A stretch of 64,000 bases of DNA from positions 1-64,000 of the forward strand of contig NZ_JBFRXP010000002.1 of NCBI RefSeq assembly GCF_041146875.1. Direction: 5' to 3'. This document shows positions 26,486 through 35,204 of this stretch, in pieces. The stretch comes from Igneacidithiobacillus sp041146875. GTDB lineage: Bacteria > Pseudomonadota > Gammaproteobacteria > Acidithiobacillales > Acidithiobacillaceae. The notes beneath the pieces are model-generated. The model saw nothing but the letters and a program-made list of their open reading frames with translations. It was not told the origin of the DNA and did not search any database. Positions within the stretch are counted from its first letter, which is position 1, and every line of letters begins with the position of its first letter. The position numbers and the translations under genes were made by a program.

Positions 26486-26516
26486 GGGACAGTGGCTTAC
26501 TTGGGCTTACTGTCCC
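26486..26516. repeat. Short inverted repeat beside the integrase remnant
   Basis: GGGACAGT (26486-26493) and ACTGTCCC (26509-26516) are perfect reverse complements, with a near-duplicate GGCTTAC / GGGCTTAC inside the loop. It lies between tRNA-His and the integrase fragment. Possibly a leftover recombinase-binding site. Confidence 0.4.
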
Positions 26517-26530
26517 TAAAAGCAAGCAGG

Positions 26531-26569
26531 CAAAGAACAAGGCTCCAGACTTTCGTCTAAGGCCTTGTT
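26531..26569 (-). terminator. Terminator-like hairpin after tRNA-His
   Basis: Read on the minus strand, AACAAGG and CCTTGTT plus AGAC/GTCT form an imperfect stem closed by a GAAA loop, followed by TTCTTT. It starts just after the tRNA CCA end and is a plausible weak intrinsic terminator. Confidence 0.5.
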
Positions 26570-26574
26570 TTGTA

Positions 26575-26651
26575 TGGGGTGACTGATGGGGCTCGAACCC
26601 ACGACAACCGGAATCACAATCCGGGGCTCTACCGACTGAGCTACAGTCACC
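26575..26651 (-). tRNA. tRNA-His(GTG)
   Basis: The minus strand begins GGTGACTGTAGCTC and ends AGTCACC plus an encoded CCA. The 7-bp acceptor stem, with the extra 5' G typical of tRNA-His opposite a C discriminator, is present. The anticodon loop reads TTGTGAT with anticodon GTG, and the T-loop GGTTCGAGCC is canonical. It lies downstream of nrdB and next to an integrase remnant. Confidence 0.97.
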
Positions 26652-26717
26652 AAAGAAGCATAATGATAACGCCCAGAGGCCTGCCTTCGCAATATCTCTG
26701 GACGCAACCCCGGAAAA

Positions 26718-27833
26718 TCAGTCCCAGCTCAGGGCACCACCGGTTTGATACTCGGTCACCCGGGTCTCGAAGAAGTTCTTTTCCTTCTTCAGATCCATCA
26801 TCTCACTCATCCACGGGAAAGGATTTTGGATGCCTTCCCATTGCGGCTTGAGGCCAATCTGACTCAGGCGCCGGTTGCCGATGTAGTGGACGTAGTCCTT
26901 GAACATTGGTGCATTCAATCCCAGTACGCCGCGCGGCATGGTATCGTCGGCATAGGCGCATTCCAATTTTACGCCCTGCCGGATGAGGGCGATGATTTCC
27001 TCCTGGAACTCTTCCGTCCACAAATGCGGATTTTCGATCTTGATCTGGTTGATCAGGTCGATGCCAAAATTACAGTGCATGGATTCGTCGCGCAGGATGT
27101 ACTGATATTGCTCCGCCGCGCCGACCATCTTGTTTTGCCGCCCCATGGCCAGAATCTGGCTGAAACCGACATAAAAGAACATGCCTTCCATGATCGTCGC
27201 AAAGACGATCAGGGAGCGCAGCAAAATCTGATCATTCTCCGTCGTGCCCGTTTTGAAATTAGGGTCGGCCAGGACCTCGATGAAGGGGATGAGGAAGTCA
27301 TCTTTGGCACGCACCGAAGGTACTTCATGGTACATGTTGAAGATTTCGCCCTCGTCCAGGCCCAGAGACTCGACGATATACTGATAGGCGTGGGTGTGGA
27401 TGGCCTCTTCAAAGCCTTGGCGCAGCAGGTACTGGCGACATTCCGGCGCCGTGATGTGGCGGTAGGTGCCGAGCACGATGTTGTTGGCGGCTAGGCTGTC
27501 GGCGGTCACGAAAAAGCCCAGATTACGCTTGACGATGCGCCGCTCGTCCTCGGTCAGGCCCTTGGGATCCTTCCACAAGGCAATATCCCGCGCCATCTGT
27601 ACCTCTTGCGGCATCCAGTGGTTGGCGCAGGCCGCCAGATATTTGTCCCAAGCCCACTGATACTTGAACGGCACCAGTTGGTTGACGTCGGCTTTGCCAT
27701 TGATGATGCGTTTGTCTTCGGCGCGCACCCGGGAGAAGCTGCTGGCCTGGATGCCCGTGTCGCCGCTCCCCGGCGTATCATGATAGGCAGGCATGGTCAC
27801 GGACTTGGGTTTTTCCTCGATAAAATCAAGCAT
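26718..27833 (-). CDS. nrdB: Ribonucleotide reductase class Ia small subunit
   Basis: A di-iron tyrosyl-radical subunit of 371 residues that supplies the radical to NrdA for dNTP synthesis. The helical ferritin-like core shows the ligand motifs EAIHTHAYQYI and RDESMHCNFG. The C-terminus (EYQTGGALSWD) resembles the tail that docks on NrdA. A 25-base gap separates it from nrdA upstream; both are transcribed from the NrdR-controlled promoter. Class Ia needs oxygen, which fits an aerobic lifestyle. Confidence 0.93.
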   Translation of the reverse strand: MLDFIEEKPKSVTMPAYHDTPGSGDTGIQASSFSRVRAEDKRIINGKADVNQLVPFKYQWAWDKYLAACANHWMPQEVQMARDIALWKDPKGLTEDERRIVKRNLGFFVTADSLAANNIVLGTYRHITAPECRQYLLRQGFEEAIHTHAYQYIVESLGLDEGEIFNMYHEVPSVRAKDDFLIPFIEVLADPNFKTGTTENDQILLRSLIVFATIMEGMFFYVGFSQILAMGRQNKMVGAAEQYQYILRDESMHCNFGIDLINQIKIENPHLWTEEFQEEIIALIRQGVKLECAYADDTMPRGVLGLNAPMFKDYVHYIGNRRLSQIGLKPQWEGIQNPFPWMSEMMDLKKEKNFFETRVTEYQTGGALSWD

Positions 27834-27858
27834 TCTAGTCTCCGGTTTTCGACCCGCC

Positions 27859-30687
27859 TTACTGGCAGGCCTCGCAGGTGGGATCGTCGATGGCGCAGGC
27901 CTTGAGGCTGCCGGGCACGGCGTTCAGGGTGCCCGTCTGCACCGTGGATTTCTCCGCCGCAGTCGCCCCCAAAGAGCGCAGGTAATACGTTGTCTTGATG
28001 CCGCGACGCCAGGCCAAGCGGTAGGTGTCGTCAATCTTCTTACCCGAGGGTTGGCCAAAATACAGATTCAGGCTCTGCGACTGATCCAGCCACTTCTGCC
28101 GCCGCGCCCCGGCCTCGATCAGCCATATTGGGTCGGTCTCGAAGGCATTGGCGTACAACGGCTTGAGGGCCGCCGGAATGCGGTCGATGGGCATTACTGA
28201 ACCATCGAAGTATTTAAGGTCATTGACCATCACCTCGTCCCATAGGTCCAGGCGCTTGAGGTCCTCCACCAAAAACTGGTTGACCACGGTAAACTCGCCA
28301 GAAAGGTTCGATTTGACGTAGAGATTTTGATAGATCGGCTCAATCCCTTGGCTCACCCCAACAATGTTGGAGATGGTAGCCGTTGGCGCGATGGCGAGAC
28401 AGTTGCTGTTACGCATGCCAGCGCGCACCTTCTCGCGCAGTCCTGACCAGTCGAGCTGCTGGCTGCGGTCGAGGTCAACCCCTTGGCTGCGGCTTTGGGC
28501 CAAAATCTCGATGCTGTCGATAGGCAGCACGCCCTGGCTCCACAACGAACCGGCGAAGCTCTGATACGCGCCGCGCTCACGGGCGAGGTCGGCGGAGGCA
28601 TCGATGGCATGGTAACTGATCAGTTCCTGGCTGATATCGGCAAAGCGCACGGCGGCATCCGAAGCATAGGGGATGCGCAAAGCGAGCAGGGCATCGGAGA
28701 AGCCCATCAGACCCAGGCCCACTGGGCGATGGCGCAGATTGCTATTGCGCGCCTTGGCCAAGGCGTAGTAGTTGATGTCGATGACGTTATCGAGCATGCG
28801 CATGGCCACGCCAATGGTGCGTGCCAATTTCTCGCCATCGATACAGGCGAGGATCTGCTCCGCGCTCATCTCGCTATGTAGCACGAGCGGGTCCTGCCCC
28901 TCGGGGAGGCGCAAATGCGCGAGCAGATTTACCGAGCCCAAGTTGCAGACGGCGATCTCTTTATCGCTAGTGTTGAGGGTGATCTCAGTGCAAAGATTGG
29001 AGCTGTGCACTACCCCTGCGTGCTGTTGTGGGCTGCGCAGATTGCACGGGTCTTTGAAGGTGATCCATGGATGCCCGGTTTCAAAGAGCATGGTGAGAAT
29101 CTTGCGCCAGAGTTGCAGCGCCGGTACGCGCTTGAAAACTTCGATAGTGTCGTTGTCGGCCATACGTTCGTAGGCCTCGTAGCGGGCGCGGAAGGCGTCA
29201 CCAATCAGATCATGCAGGTCTGGTACATCATTGGGGCTGAACAGGGTCCAGTCACCACCTGCCTCTACCCGCTCCATGAAGAGATCGGGAATCCAGTTGG
29301 CGGTGTTCATGTCGTGGGTACGGCGGCGATCGTCGCCGGTGTTCTTACGTAGTTCGAGGAATTCCTCAATATCCATGTGCCAGGTTTCGAGGTAGGCGCA
29401 AACGGCGCCCTTGCGCTTACCCCCCTGGTTGACGGCAACGGCGGTATCGTTCACTACCTTGAGGAAGGGCACGACCCCCTGACTCTTGCCATTGGTACCC
29501 TTGATGTAAGAACCGAGGGCACGCACCCGCGTCCAGTCGTTGCCCAGTCCACCGGAATACTTGGAGAGCAGGGCGTTGTCCTTGATGGATTCGTAGATGC
29601 CGTCGAGGTCATCGGCCACGCTGGTGAGAAAGCAGCTCGACAACTGCGGACGCAGGGTACCGGAGTTGAACAGGGTAGGCGTGGAGCTAACGAAATCAAA
29701 CTGTGAAAGCACCTCATAGAAGGCAATGGCCTGTTCCTCGCGTTCGATTTCCTCGCTGGCCAAGCCCATCGCGACGCGCATCCAGAAGGCCTGCGGCAGC
29801 TCAATGCGCCGCTCGCGGACATGCAAGAAATAGCGATCATAGAGGATCTGCAAGCCCAGATACTGGAAGTTCAGGTCGCGCTCCGGGTGCAGCGCCGCAG
29901 TGATGCGGTCGAGATCAAACTGCCCCAGGCGCGGGTCGATGAGTTCGTGTGCAATGCCGGTGGCGAGATAGTCGCGGAAGTATTCGCTATAGCGTGCGGT
30001 CATCTGCGCCTGGGTGCAGGGCTCTTCGAGCACTTCGCGGCGGATGCGGTCGAGGAGCAGCCGCGCCGAAACATAGGCATAGGCGGGATCGCGCTCGATG
30101 AGGATGCGACTAGCGAGGATAGGCGCCTGATAGAGCTCAGTCTCGCTGATCCCGTCGTACAAATTCTTGAGAGTGGACTGCAGGATCGCTTCTGGCGAAA
30201 CCGCTGTGCCAAGTTCGGCACAGGCCTCTTCAATGACAGCGCGCAGCCGCTCGCGATCCAGGGGCTTGCTACTGCCATCGGTGTGGCGGACCTGCAATTC
30301 TGCACTGCTTTCCGTTGTCTGCTGGCGGCGCTGTGCACGCTCGCGTGCACGCTCTTCACGGTAGAGCACATAAGCGCGCGCTACCTCATGCTCACCAGCG
30401 CGCATGAGCGCCAGTTCCACCTGATCCTGAATATCCTCGATGTGAAACGTGCCGCCGCCCGGCTGGCGTCGCTCCAGCGCGCCGATCACTTGCCCCGTCA
30501 GGCGCGAGACTTGTTCGCGCACCCGCGCACTGGCGGCACCGCCACTGCCTTCCACGGCGAGGAAGGCCTTGGTCATGGCGACTTGGATCTTGCTGGCATC
30601 AAAAGTGACGAGGGAGCCATTGCGGCGAATGACGCGGTGATGAGAATCGGAATGGTCAGGGGTTATCGCTTGGGCAGTGCTGGGCAT
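27859..30687 (-). CDS. nrdA: Ribonucleotide reductase class Ia large subunit
   Basis: 942 residues; reduces ribonucleoside diphosphates. An N-terminal ATP-cone (about 15-110, VIRRNGSLVTFDASKIQVAM) provides allosteric control. The ten-stranded barrel includes SNLCTEI with an active-site Cys and the loop residues NLGSVNLL. The C-terminal CEACQ tail carries the cysteine pair that shuttles reducing power. ATG 30687 has an AAGGAGG RBS; an upstream frame start at 30714 would run into the regulatory boxes. Part of the nrdAB operon. Confidence 0.95.
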   Translation of the reverse strand: MPSTAQAITPDHSDSHHRVIRRNGSLVTFDASKIQVAMTKAFLAVEGSGGAASARVREQVSRLTGQVIGALERRQPGGGTFHIEDIQDQVELALMRAGEHEVARAYVLYREERARERAQRRQQTTESSAELQVRHTDGSSKPLDRERLRAVIEEACAELGTAVSPEAILQSTLKNLYDGISETELYQAPILASRILIERDPAYAYVSARLLLDRIRREVLEEPCTQAQMTARYSEYFRDYLATGIAHELIDPRLGQFDLDRITAALHPERDLNFQYLGLQILYDRYFLHVRERRIELPQAFWMRVAMGLASEEIEREEQAIAFYEVLSQFDFVSSTPTLFNSGTLRPQLSSCFLTSVADDLDGIYESIKDNALLSKYSGGLGNDWTRVRALGSYIKGTNGKSQGVVPFLKVVNDTAVAVNQGGKRKGAVCAYLETWHMDIEEFLELRKNTGDDRRRTHDMNTANWIPDLFMERVEAGGDWTLFSPNDVPDLHDLIGDAFRARYEAYERMADNDTIEVFKRVPALQLWRKILTMLFETGHPWITFKDPCNLRSPQQHAGVVHSSNLCTEITLNTSDKEIAVCNLGSVNLLAHLRLPEGQDPLVLHSEMSAEQILACIDGEKLARTIGVAMRMLDNVIDINYYALAKARNSNLRHRPVGLGLMGFSDALLALRIPYASDAAVRFADISQELISYHAIDASADLARERGAYQSFAGSLWSQGVLPIDSIEILAQSRSQGVDLDRSQQLDWSGLREKVRAGMRNSNCLAIAPTATISNIVGVSQGIEPIYQNLYVKSNLSGEFTVVNQFLVEDLKRLDLWDEVMVNDLKYFDGSVMPIDRIPAALKPLYANAFETDPIWLIEAGARRQKWLDQSQSLNLYFGQPSGKKIDDTYRLAWRRGIKTTYYLRSLGATAAEKSTVQTGTLNAVPGSLKACAIDDPTCEACQ

Positions 30688-30708
30688 GTTGTCCTCCTTG
30701 GTGATCAG

Positions 30709-30757
30709 ACACAAAATATAGTTATCAGACCCCCATTGTCAACACTATATATAGTGT
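30709..30757 (-). promoter_or_regulatory. nrdAB promoter with two NrdR boxes
   Basis: ACACTATATATAGTGT at 30742-30757 is a perfect palindrome and matches the NrdR box. A second, weaker box (ACACAAAATATAGTTA) lies at 30709-30724, 33 bases away, about three helical turns as usual for NrdR pairs. A minus-strand promoter overlaps them: TTGACA (30737-30742), 16-base spacer, TATATT (30715-30720). NrdR with bound ATP/dATP would block this promoter when dNTPs suffice. Confidence 0.88.
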
Positions 30758-30876
30758 TGACAAGCTGTGGATGACCTGGGGATTTCCGGTGTACGGATTT
30801 CTATAAAAACTTAGACTTGTTCTATATCCTTGTGCGGCGCATACTGCAAGCCAATGTTCAGTCGGAGAACCATGTC

Positions 30877-32319
30877 ATGACGGAAAATGCCCTCGACCTT
30901 GCTCGGGAAAATCTGCTGCAACCGGCAGGGATTGACGAGGCGGCATTGGAGCGGATTTTCGCGCAACTCAGTCGTCGCGCTCTTGACGATGCCGATCTGT
31001 ATTTTCAGTACAGTCGCAGCGAGGCGTTTAGCCTGGAAGAAGGCGTGGTCAAGTCTGGCAGTCATAGCATTCATCAGGGAGTGGGAGTGCGTGCCATTCA
31101 AGGTGAGCGCCAGGGCTTGGCCTATTCTGATGAAATCGCTGTGGAAGCCTTGCTGGGAGCGGCGGAGGCGGCGCGTAGTATTGTGCATCACCCCGGCGAG
31201 CAACGGGCCTTGCAGTGGCGCTCGCGTAGCGGCTTGCAGCTGTATCCCAACGTCGACCCTCTGGCCAGCATCGACAACCGCGAAAAGATCGCCCTGCTCG
31301 AGCGCCTGGAGGCGGCGGCGCGGGCAGCCGACCCGCGCGTCGCACAAGTCATGGCCAGTCTCGCGGCGCGTTATGAAGTGGTATTGGTGGCGCGTCTGGA
31401 TGGCAGTCTGGCTGCCGATTTGCGGCCCTTGGTGCGCCTTAATGTCACGGTGATTGCCGAAGAGAATGGTCGGCGGGAACAGGGCAGTGCTGGTGGCGGC
31501 GGGCGTCATGACTATCGCGAATTTCTCGCCAGTGATGTGGCCGAGGGCTACGCCCGCGAGGCGGTACGGCAGGCGCTGGTCAATCTCGAGGCGGAGGCCG
31601 CTCCGGCCGGCAGCATGGAAGTGGTACTCGGCCCCGGTTGGCCGGGTATCCTGCTGCATGAAGCCATTGGCCACGGCCTAGAGGGCGATTTCAATCGCAA
31701 AGGTACCAGTGCCTTTTCTGGCCGTGTGGGACAGAGAGTGGCGGCGCCTGGCGTCACGGTGGTGGACGATGGCACTCTTGCCGGTCGGCGCGGTAGCCTC
31801 AATCTCGATGATGAAGGGCAGCCAACACAATGCACCGTGTTGATCGAGGATGGTATTTTGCGGGGCTATTTGCAGGACAGTCTCAATGCGCGCCTGATGG
31901 GCGTCGCCTCTACCGGCAATGGTCGCCGCGAGTCTTACGCGCACTTGCCCATGCCGCGCATGACCAACACCTATATGCGCAATGGTCAGCACGATCCGCA
32001 GGATATCATTGCCAGCGTTAAGAAAGGGCTCTACGCGGCCAACTTTGGTGGCGGCCAAGTGGATATCACTAGTGGCAAATTTGTCTTCTCGGCATCTGAG
32101 GCCTATCTGATTGAAAATGGTCGCATTACCCGCCCGGTGAAGGGCGCAACACTGATTGGCAACGGACCGGATGTGCTGACACGGGTTGAAATGATCGGCA
32201 ACGACCTCCAATTAGATCCAGGAGTAGGTACCTGTGGCAAGGATGGGCAGAGTGTGCCAGTGGGTGTCGGGCAGCCGACGCTAAAAATTCGCGATCTCAC
32301 CGTTGGTGGAACGCAGTAA
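30877..32319 (+). CDS. tldD: Metalloprotease TldD
   Basis: 480 residues; with TldE (PmbA) it forms a zinc protease that trims unfolded peptides and matures some modified peptides in other bacteria. The active site is HEAIGHGLEGD (HExxxH). No tldE is present in the window. ATG 30877 with a GGAG RBS is chosen over the frame start at 30817, which has no RBS. It diverges from nrdA. Complete. Confidence 0.93.
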   Translation: MTENALDLARENLLQPAGIDEAALERIFAQLSRRALDDADLYFQYSRSEAFSLEEGVVKSGSHSIHQGVGVRAIQGERQGLAYSDEIAVEALLGAAEAARSIVHHPGEQRALQWRSRSGLQLYPNVDPLASIDNREKIALLERLEAAARAADPRVAQVMASLAARYEVVLVARLDGSLAADLRPLVRLNVTVIAEENGRREQGSAGGGGRHDYREFLASDVAEGYAREAVRQALVNLEAEAAPAGSMEVVLGPGWPGILLHEAIGHGLEGDFNRKGTSAFSGRVGQRVAAPGVTVVDDGTLAGRRGSLNLDDEGQPTQCTVLIEDGILRGYLQDSLNARLMGVASTGNGRRESYAHLPMPRMTNTYMRNGQHDPQDIIASVKKGLYAANFGGGQVDITSGKFVFSASEAYLIENGRITRPVKGATLIGNGPDVLTRVEMIGNDLQLDPGVGTCGKDGQSVPVGVGQPTLKIRDLTVGGTQ

Positions 32320-32346
32320 TGTGTCGTTACTCAACAGGGCACGCTA

Positions 32347-32375
32347 TTGTCAGTTTCTAAGCAGAGGTCTAAGAT
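32347..32375 (+). promoter_or_regulatory. Putative sigma70 promoter for ftsH
   Basis: TTGTCA (32347-32352) and TAAGAT (32370-32375) with exactly 17 bases between them, about 58 bases before the ftsH start. A small hairpin (GGGTA-TTTTG-TACCC) lies in the leader just after. No clear sigma32-type promoter was recognised. Confidence 0.5.
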
Positions 32376-32432
32376 CATACACATTGGGGTATTTTGTACC
32401 CAGTCTAAACTCCCGGTGGGGGAGGTGAGGGA

Positions 32433-34355
32433 ATGAATAACGTTTTCAAAAACGTACTTTTGTGGGTGGCGATTGGGGTCATTCTCATTTTCGTCTTCCA
32501 GAATCTGAATTCGTCGAGTTCAACGCCAGCACAGGCGATGAACTTCTCGACTTTCGTCAATAGTGTGAAGCAGGGGCAGGTCTCTGACGTCACTATGGAC
32601 GGTAACCATTTGACTGGGGCGCTTAGTTCCGGCCAGCAGTTCAGCGTCTACACCCCGCCCAACGATACGCAGTTGGTGCCACAACTGCTGGCGGCGGGCG
32701 TAAAGATTGACGTTAAGCCCCCACAAGGGCAGTCGCTGTTGCTGGCGCTACTCATTAACTGGTTCCCGATGTTGTTGCTCATCGCTGTGTGGATCTTTTT
32801 CATGCGGCAAATGGGTGGCGGCGGCGCGGGTGGCCGCGGAGCTATGAGCTTTGGCCGCAGCCGGGCGCGCATGCTCAGCGAAGAAAACAACAAAATCACC
32901 TTTGCCGATGTTGCGGGTATCGAAGAAGCCAAGGAGGAAGTGGCGGAAATCGTCGACTTTCTACGTGATCCCTCTAAGTTCCAACGCCTCGGCGGTCGTA
33001 TCCCTAAAGGCGTGCTACTCATGGGCTCGCCTGGATCCGGCAAGACCCTGCTGGCCCGTGCCATTGCTGGCGAGGCCAAGGTGCCATTCTTCTCGATTTC
33101 CGGCTCGGACTTCGTCGAGATGTTTGTCGGCGTCGGTGCCTCGCGTGTACGTGACATGTTTGAACAGGCGAAAAAGCACGCCCCCTGCATCATCTTCATT
33201 GACGAAATCGACGCAGTGGGTCGCCAGCGCGGCGCCGGTCTTGGCGGCGGTAACGACGAGCGGGAACAGACTCTTAACCAGATGTTGGTCGAGATGGACG
33301 GTTTTGAGGGAACGGAAGGGATTATCGTCATTGCGGCGACCAACCGCCCCGATGTGCTCGACCCGGCGTTGTTGCGTCCCGGTCGTTTCGACCGTCAGGT
33401 GACGGTGCCGTTGCCGGATATTCGTGGCCGTGAACAGATTCTGCAGGTGCACATGCGCAAGGTGCCTCTGGCCCCTGATGTTGATGCCAAGATCATCGCA
33501 CGTGGTACGCCCGGCTTTTCCGGTGCTGATCTCGCCAATCTGACCAACGAGGCGGCATTGATGGCGGCGCGCAAGAGCAAGCGCCTAGTCGACATGCACG
33601 ACTTTGAGGACGCCAAAGACAAGGTGATGATGGGCGCCGAGCGCAAGTCGGTGGTGATGAGTGACAAGCAGCGCGAGACCACGGCGTATCATGAATCTGG
33701 TCATGCGGTAGTGGCCAAGTTGTTGCCGGGTACGGATCCCGTGCACAAGGTTACCATCATCCCACGTGGACGCGCCTTGGGCCTTACCATGCAGTTGCCT
33801 ACAGAAGATCGCTTCAACTATGAGCGCCAGGAGATTTTGCACAATATCTCCATTCTCATGGGTGGTCGTATTGCCGAAGAGGTGTTTTTGAACCAGATGA
33901 CCACCGGTGCCGGTAACGACATCGAACGGGCCACTGATTTGGCACGCAAGATGGTGATGCAGTGGGGTATGTCTACCATCGGCCCGATGGTGATCGGCGA
34001 GAAAGAAGAGGAGATGTTCCTCGGTCGGGAAATTTCCAAGCACAGCAGTGTCTCGGAACACACCGCGCAGACCGTGGACGAGGAGGTGCGGGGGATCATC
34101 CAGGAACGCTATCAGGTGGCGCGCAAGCTCATTGAGGAAAATCGCGACACGGTTGAGCATATGGCGCAGGCGCTGCTCAAGTTTGAGACCCTGGATGCCG
34201 GTCAGGTCAACGACCTTATGGCCGGCCATGATCCGCGTCCACCACAGGATACGAATCCCGGTATGCCAGCGGTCAGTGGTGGAGGTGTCGGCAGCCCCCC
34301 CGACCAACTGCCTGGTAATTTGCCCAAACTCAATCCCGGAGAGCATCCCGTTTGA
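32433..34355 (+). CDS. ftsH: ATP-dependent zinc metalloprotease FtsH
   Basis: A membrane-anchored AAA protease of 640 residues that degrades misfolded membrane proteins and short-lived regulators. Helix 1 spans about 7-23 and helix 2 about 102-123, with a periplasmic domain between. AAA module: Walker A GSPGSGKT 198-205, Walker B IIFIDEID 253-260, arginine-finger region RPGRFDRQ. Zinc site HESGH at 420-424, and the third ligand Asp in AGNDIERATD. The last 30 residues are Pro/Gly-rich. RBS GGGGGAGG. The stop overlaps the folP start. Confidence 0.96.
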   Translation: MNNVFKNVLLWVAIGVILIFVFQNLNSSSSTPAQAMNFSTFVNSVKQGQVSDVTMDGNHLTGALSSGQQFSVYTPPNDTQLVPQLLAAGVKIDVKPPQGQSLLLALLINWFPMLLLIAVWIFFMRQMGGGGAGGRGAMSFGRSRARMLSEENNKITFADVAGIEEAKEEVAEIVDFLRDPSKFQRLGGRIPKGVLLMGSPGSGKTLLARAIAGEAKVPFFSISGSDFVEMFVGVGASRVRDMFEQAKKHAPCIIFIDEIDAVGRQRGAGLGGGNDEREQTLNQMLVEMDGFEGTEGIIVIAATNRPDVLDPALLRPGRFDRQVTVPLPDIRGREQILQVHMRKVPLAPDVDAKIIARGTPGFSGADLANLTNEAALMAARKSKRLVDMHDFEDAKDKVMMGAERKSVVMSDKQRETTAYHESGHAVVAKLLPGTDPVHKVTIIPRGRALGLTMQLPTEDRFNYERQEILHNISILMGGRIAEEVFLNQMTTGAGNDIERATDLARKMVMQWGMSTIGPMVIGEKEEEMFLGREISKHSSVSEHTAQTVDEEVRGIIQERYQVARKLIEENRDTVEHMAQALLKFETLDAGQVNDLMAGHDPRPPQDTNPGMPAVSGGGVGSPPDQLPGNLPKLNPGEHPV

Positions 34356-35197
34356 GTTTGACCGTGGCGGAACAGCGACGCCCCTGGCTTCAGGGGCGTT
34401 CTTGTATTATGGGGATCGTGAATCTCACCCCGGATTCCTTCTCTGATGGCGGTCAATATGTGTCGGTGCCGGCGGCCCTGGCCCATGCCCGTCGCTTGTG
34501 GGAGGAAGGGGCGGATATTCTCGATCTCGGCGCCGAGTCGACGCGGCCGGGTGCGGCGGAAGTCCCGGTGCAGGTGGAGATCGATCGCTTGTTGCCGGCC
34601 TTGGCAGCGATCCGTGCCGAGATCCCCTTGCCGATTTCCATCGACACCCGCAAGGCGGTGGTGATGCGCGCCGCCCATGCCTTGGGCGCTACCCTCATTA
34701 ATGACGTCAGTGCCCTGAGCTTCGATCCCGAGGCGCTGACAACGGTAGCGGAATTGGGGCTCGACGTTTGTTTGATGCACATGCGCGGCACGCCACAGAC
34801 CATGCAGACCTTGACCAATTATGAAGATCTGCTCGGCGAAGTGACCCATTACTTGGCGGAGCGGCGAGATGCCTGTCTGCAAGCGAGGATTCCGGCGGAG
34901 TCCATTCTCCTGGATCCCGGCATTGGCTTTGCCAAGGATGACGCCGGCAATCTGACGCTGTTACGCCATGTCGACCAAATGGCCAGCCTCGGACAGCCCA
35001 TTATGCTGGGGGTATCCCGTAAAGGGTTTTTGGGGCGCATGGCAGGGGCAGAAAAAGCGGAAGATCGTATGGGCGCTAGTGTGGCGGCGTTGCTCTGGAC
35101 TTGGCGAAAGCATCGCGCTGCTGTCTATCGGGTGCATGATGTGGCTGCCACCCGCCAGGCAATCCGCATTTGGGAAGCATTGGAAGAAGCAGGATAA
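34352..35197 (+). CDS. folP: Dihydropteroate synthase
   Basis: A TIM-barrel enzyme of 281 residues joining p-aminobenzoate to the pterin diphosphate in folate synthesis. The signature blocks are MGIVNLTPDSFSDGG and LDLGAESTRPGA; later LLDPGIGFAKD and LGVSRKGFLG bind pterin phosphate. The start appears to be TTG at 34352, overlapping the ftsH TGA; GTG 34364 is an in-frame alternative. No ATG is available near the N-terminus, so low initiation coupled to ftsH is likely. Confidence 0.93.
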   Translation: MSLTVAEQRRPWLQGRSCIMGIVNLTPDSFSDGGQYVSVPAALAHARRLWEEGADILDLGAESTRPGAAEVPVQVEIDRLLPALAAIRAEIPLPISIDTRKAVVMRAAHALGATLINDVSALSFDPEALTTVAELGLDVCLMHMRGTPQTMQTLTNYEDLLGEVTHYLAERRDACLQARIPAESILLDPGIGFAKDDAGNLTLLRHVDQMASLGQPIMLGVSRKGFLGRMAGAEKAEDRMGASVAALLWTWRKHRAAVYRVHDVAATRQAIRIWEALEEAG

Positions 35198-35204
35198 GAA
35201 GATA

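Noticed and set aside
26652..26717. Terminator after nrdB
   Set aside because: A CCAGAG/CTCTGG pairing exists but the loop is long and there is no T run; not strong enough to list.
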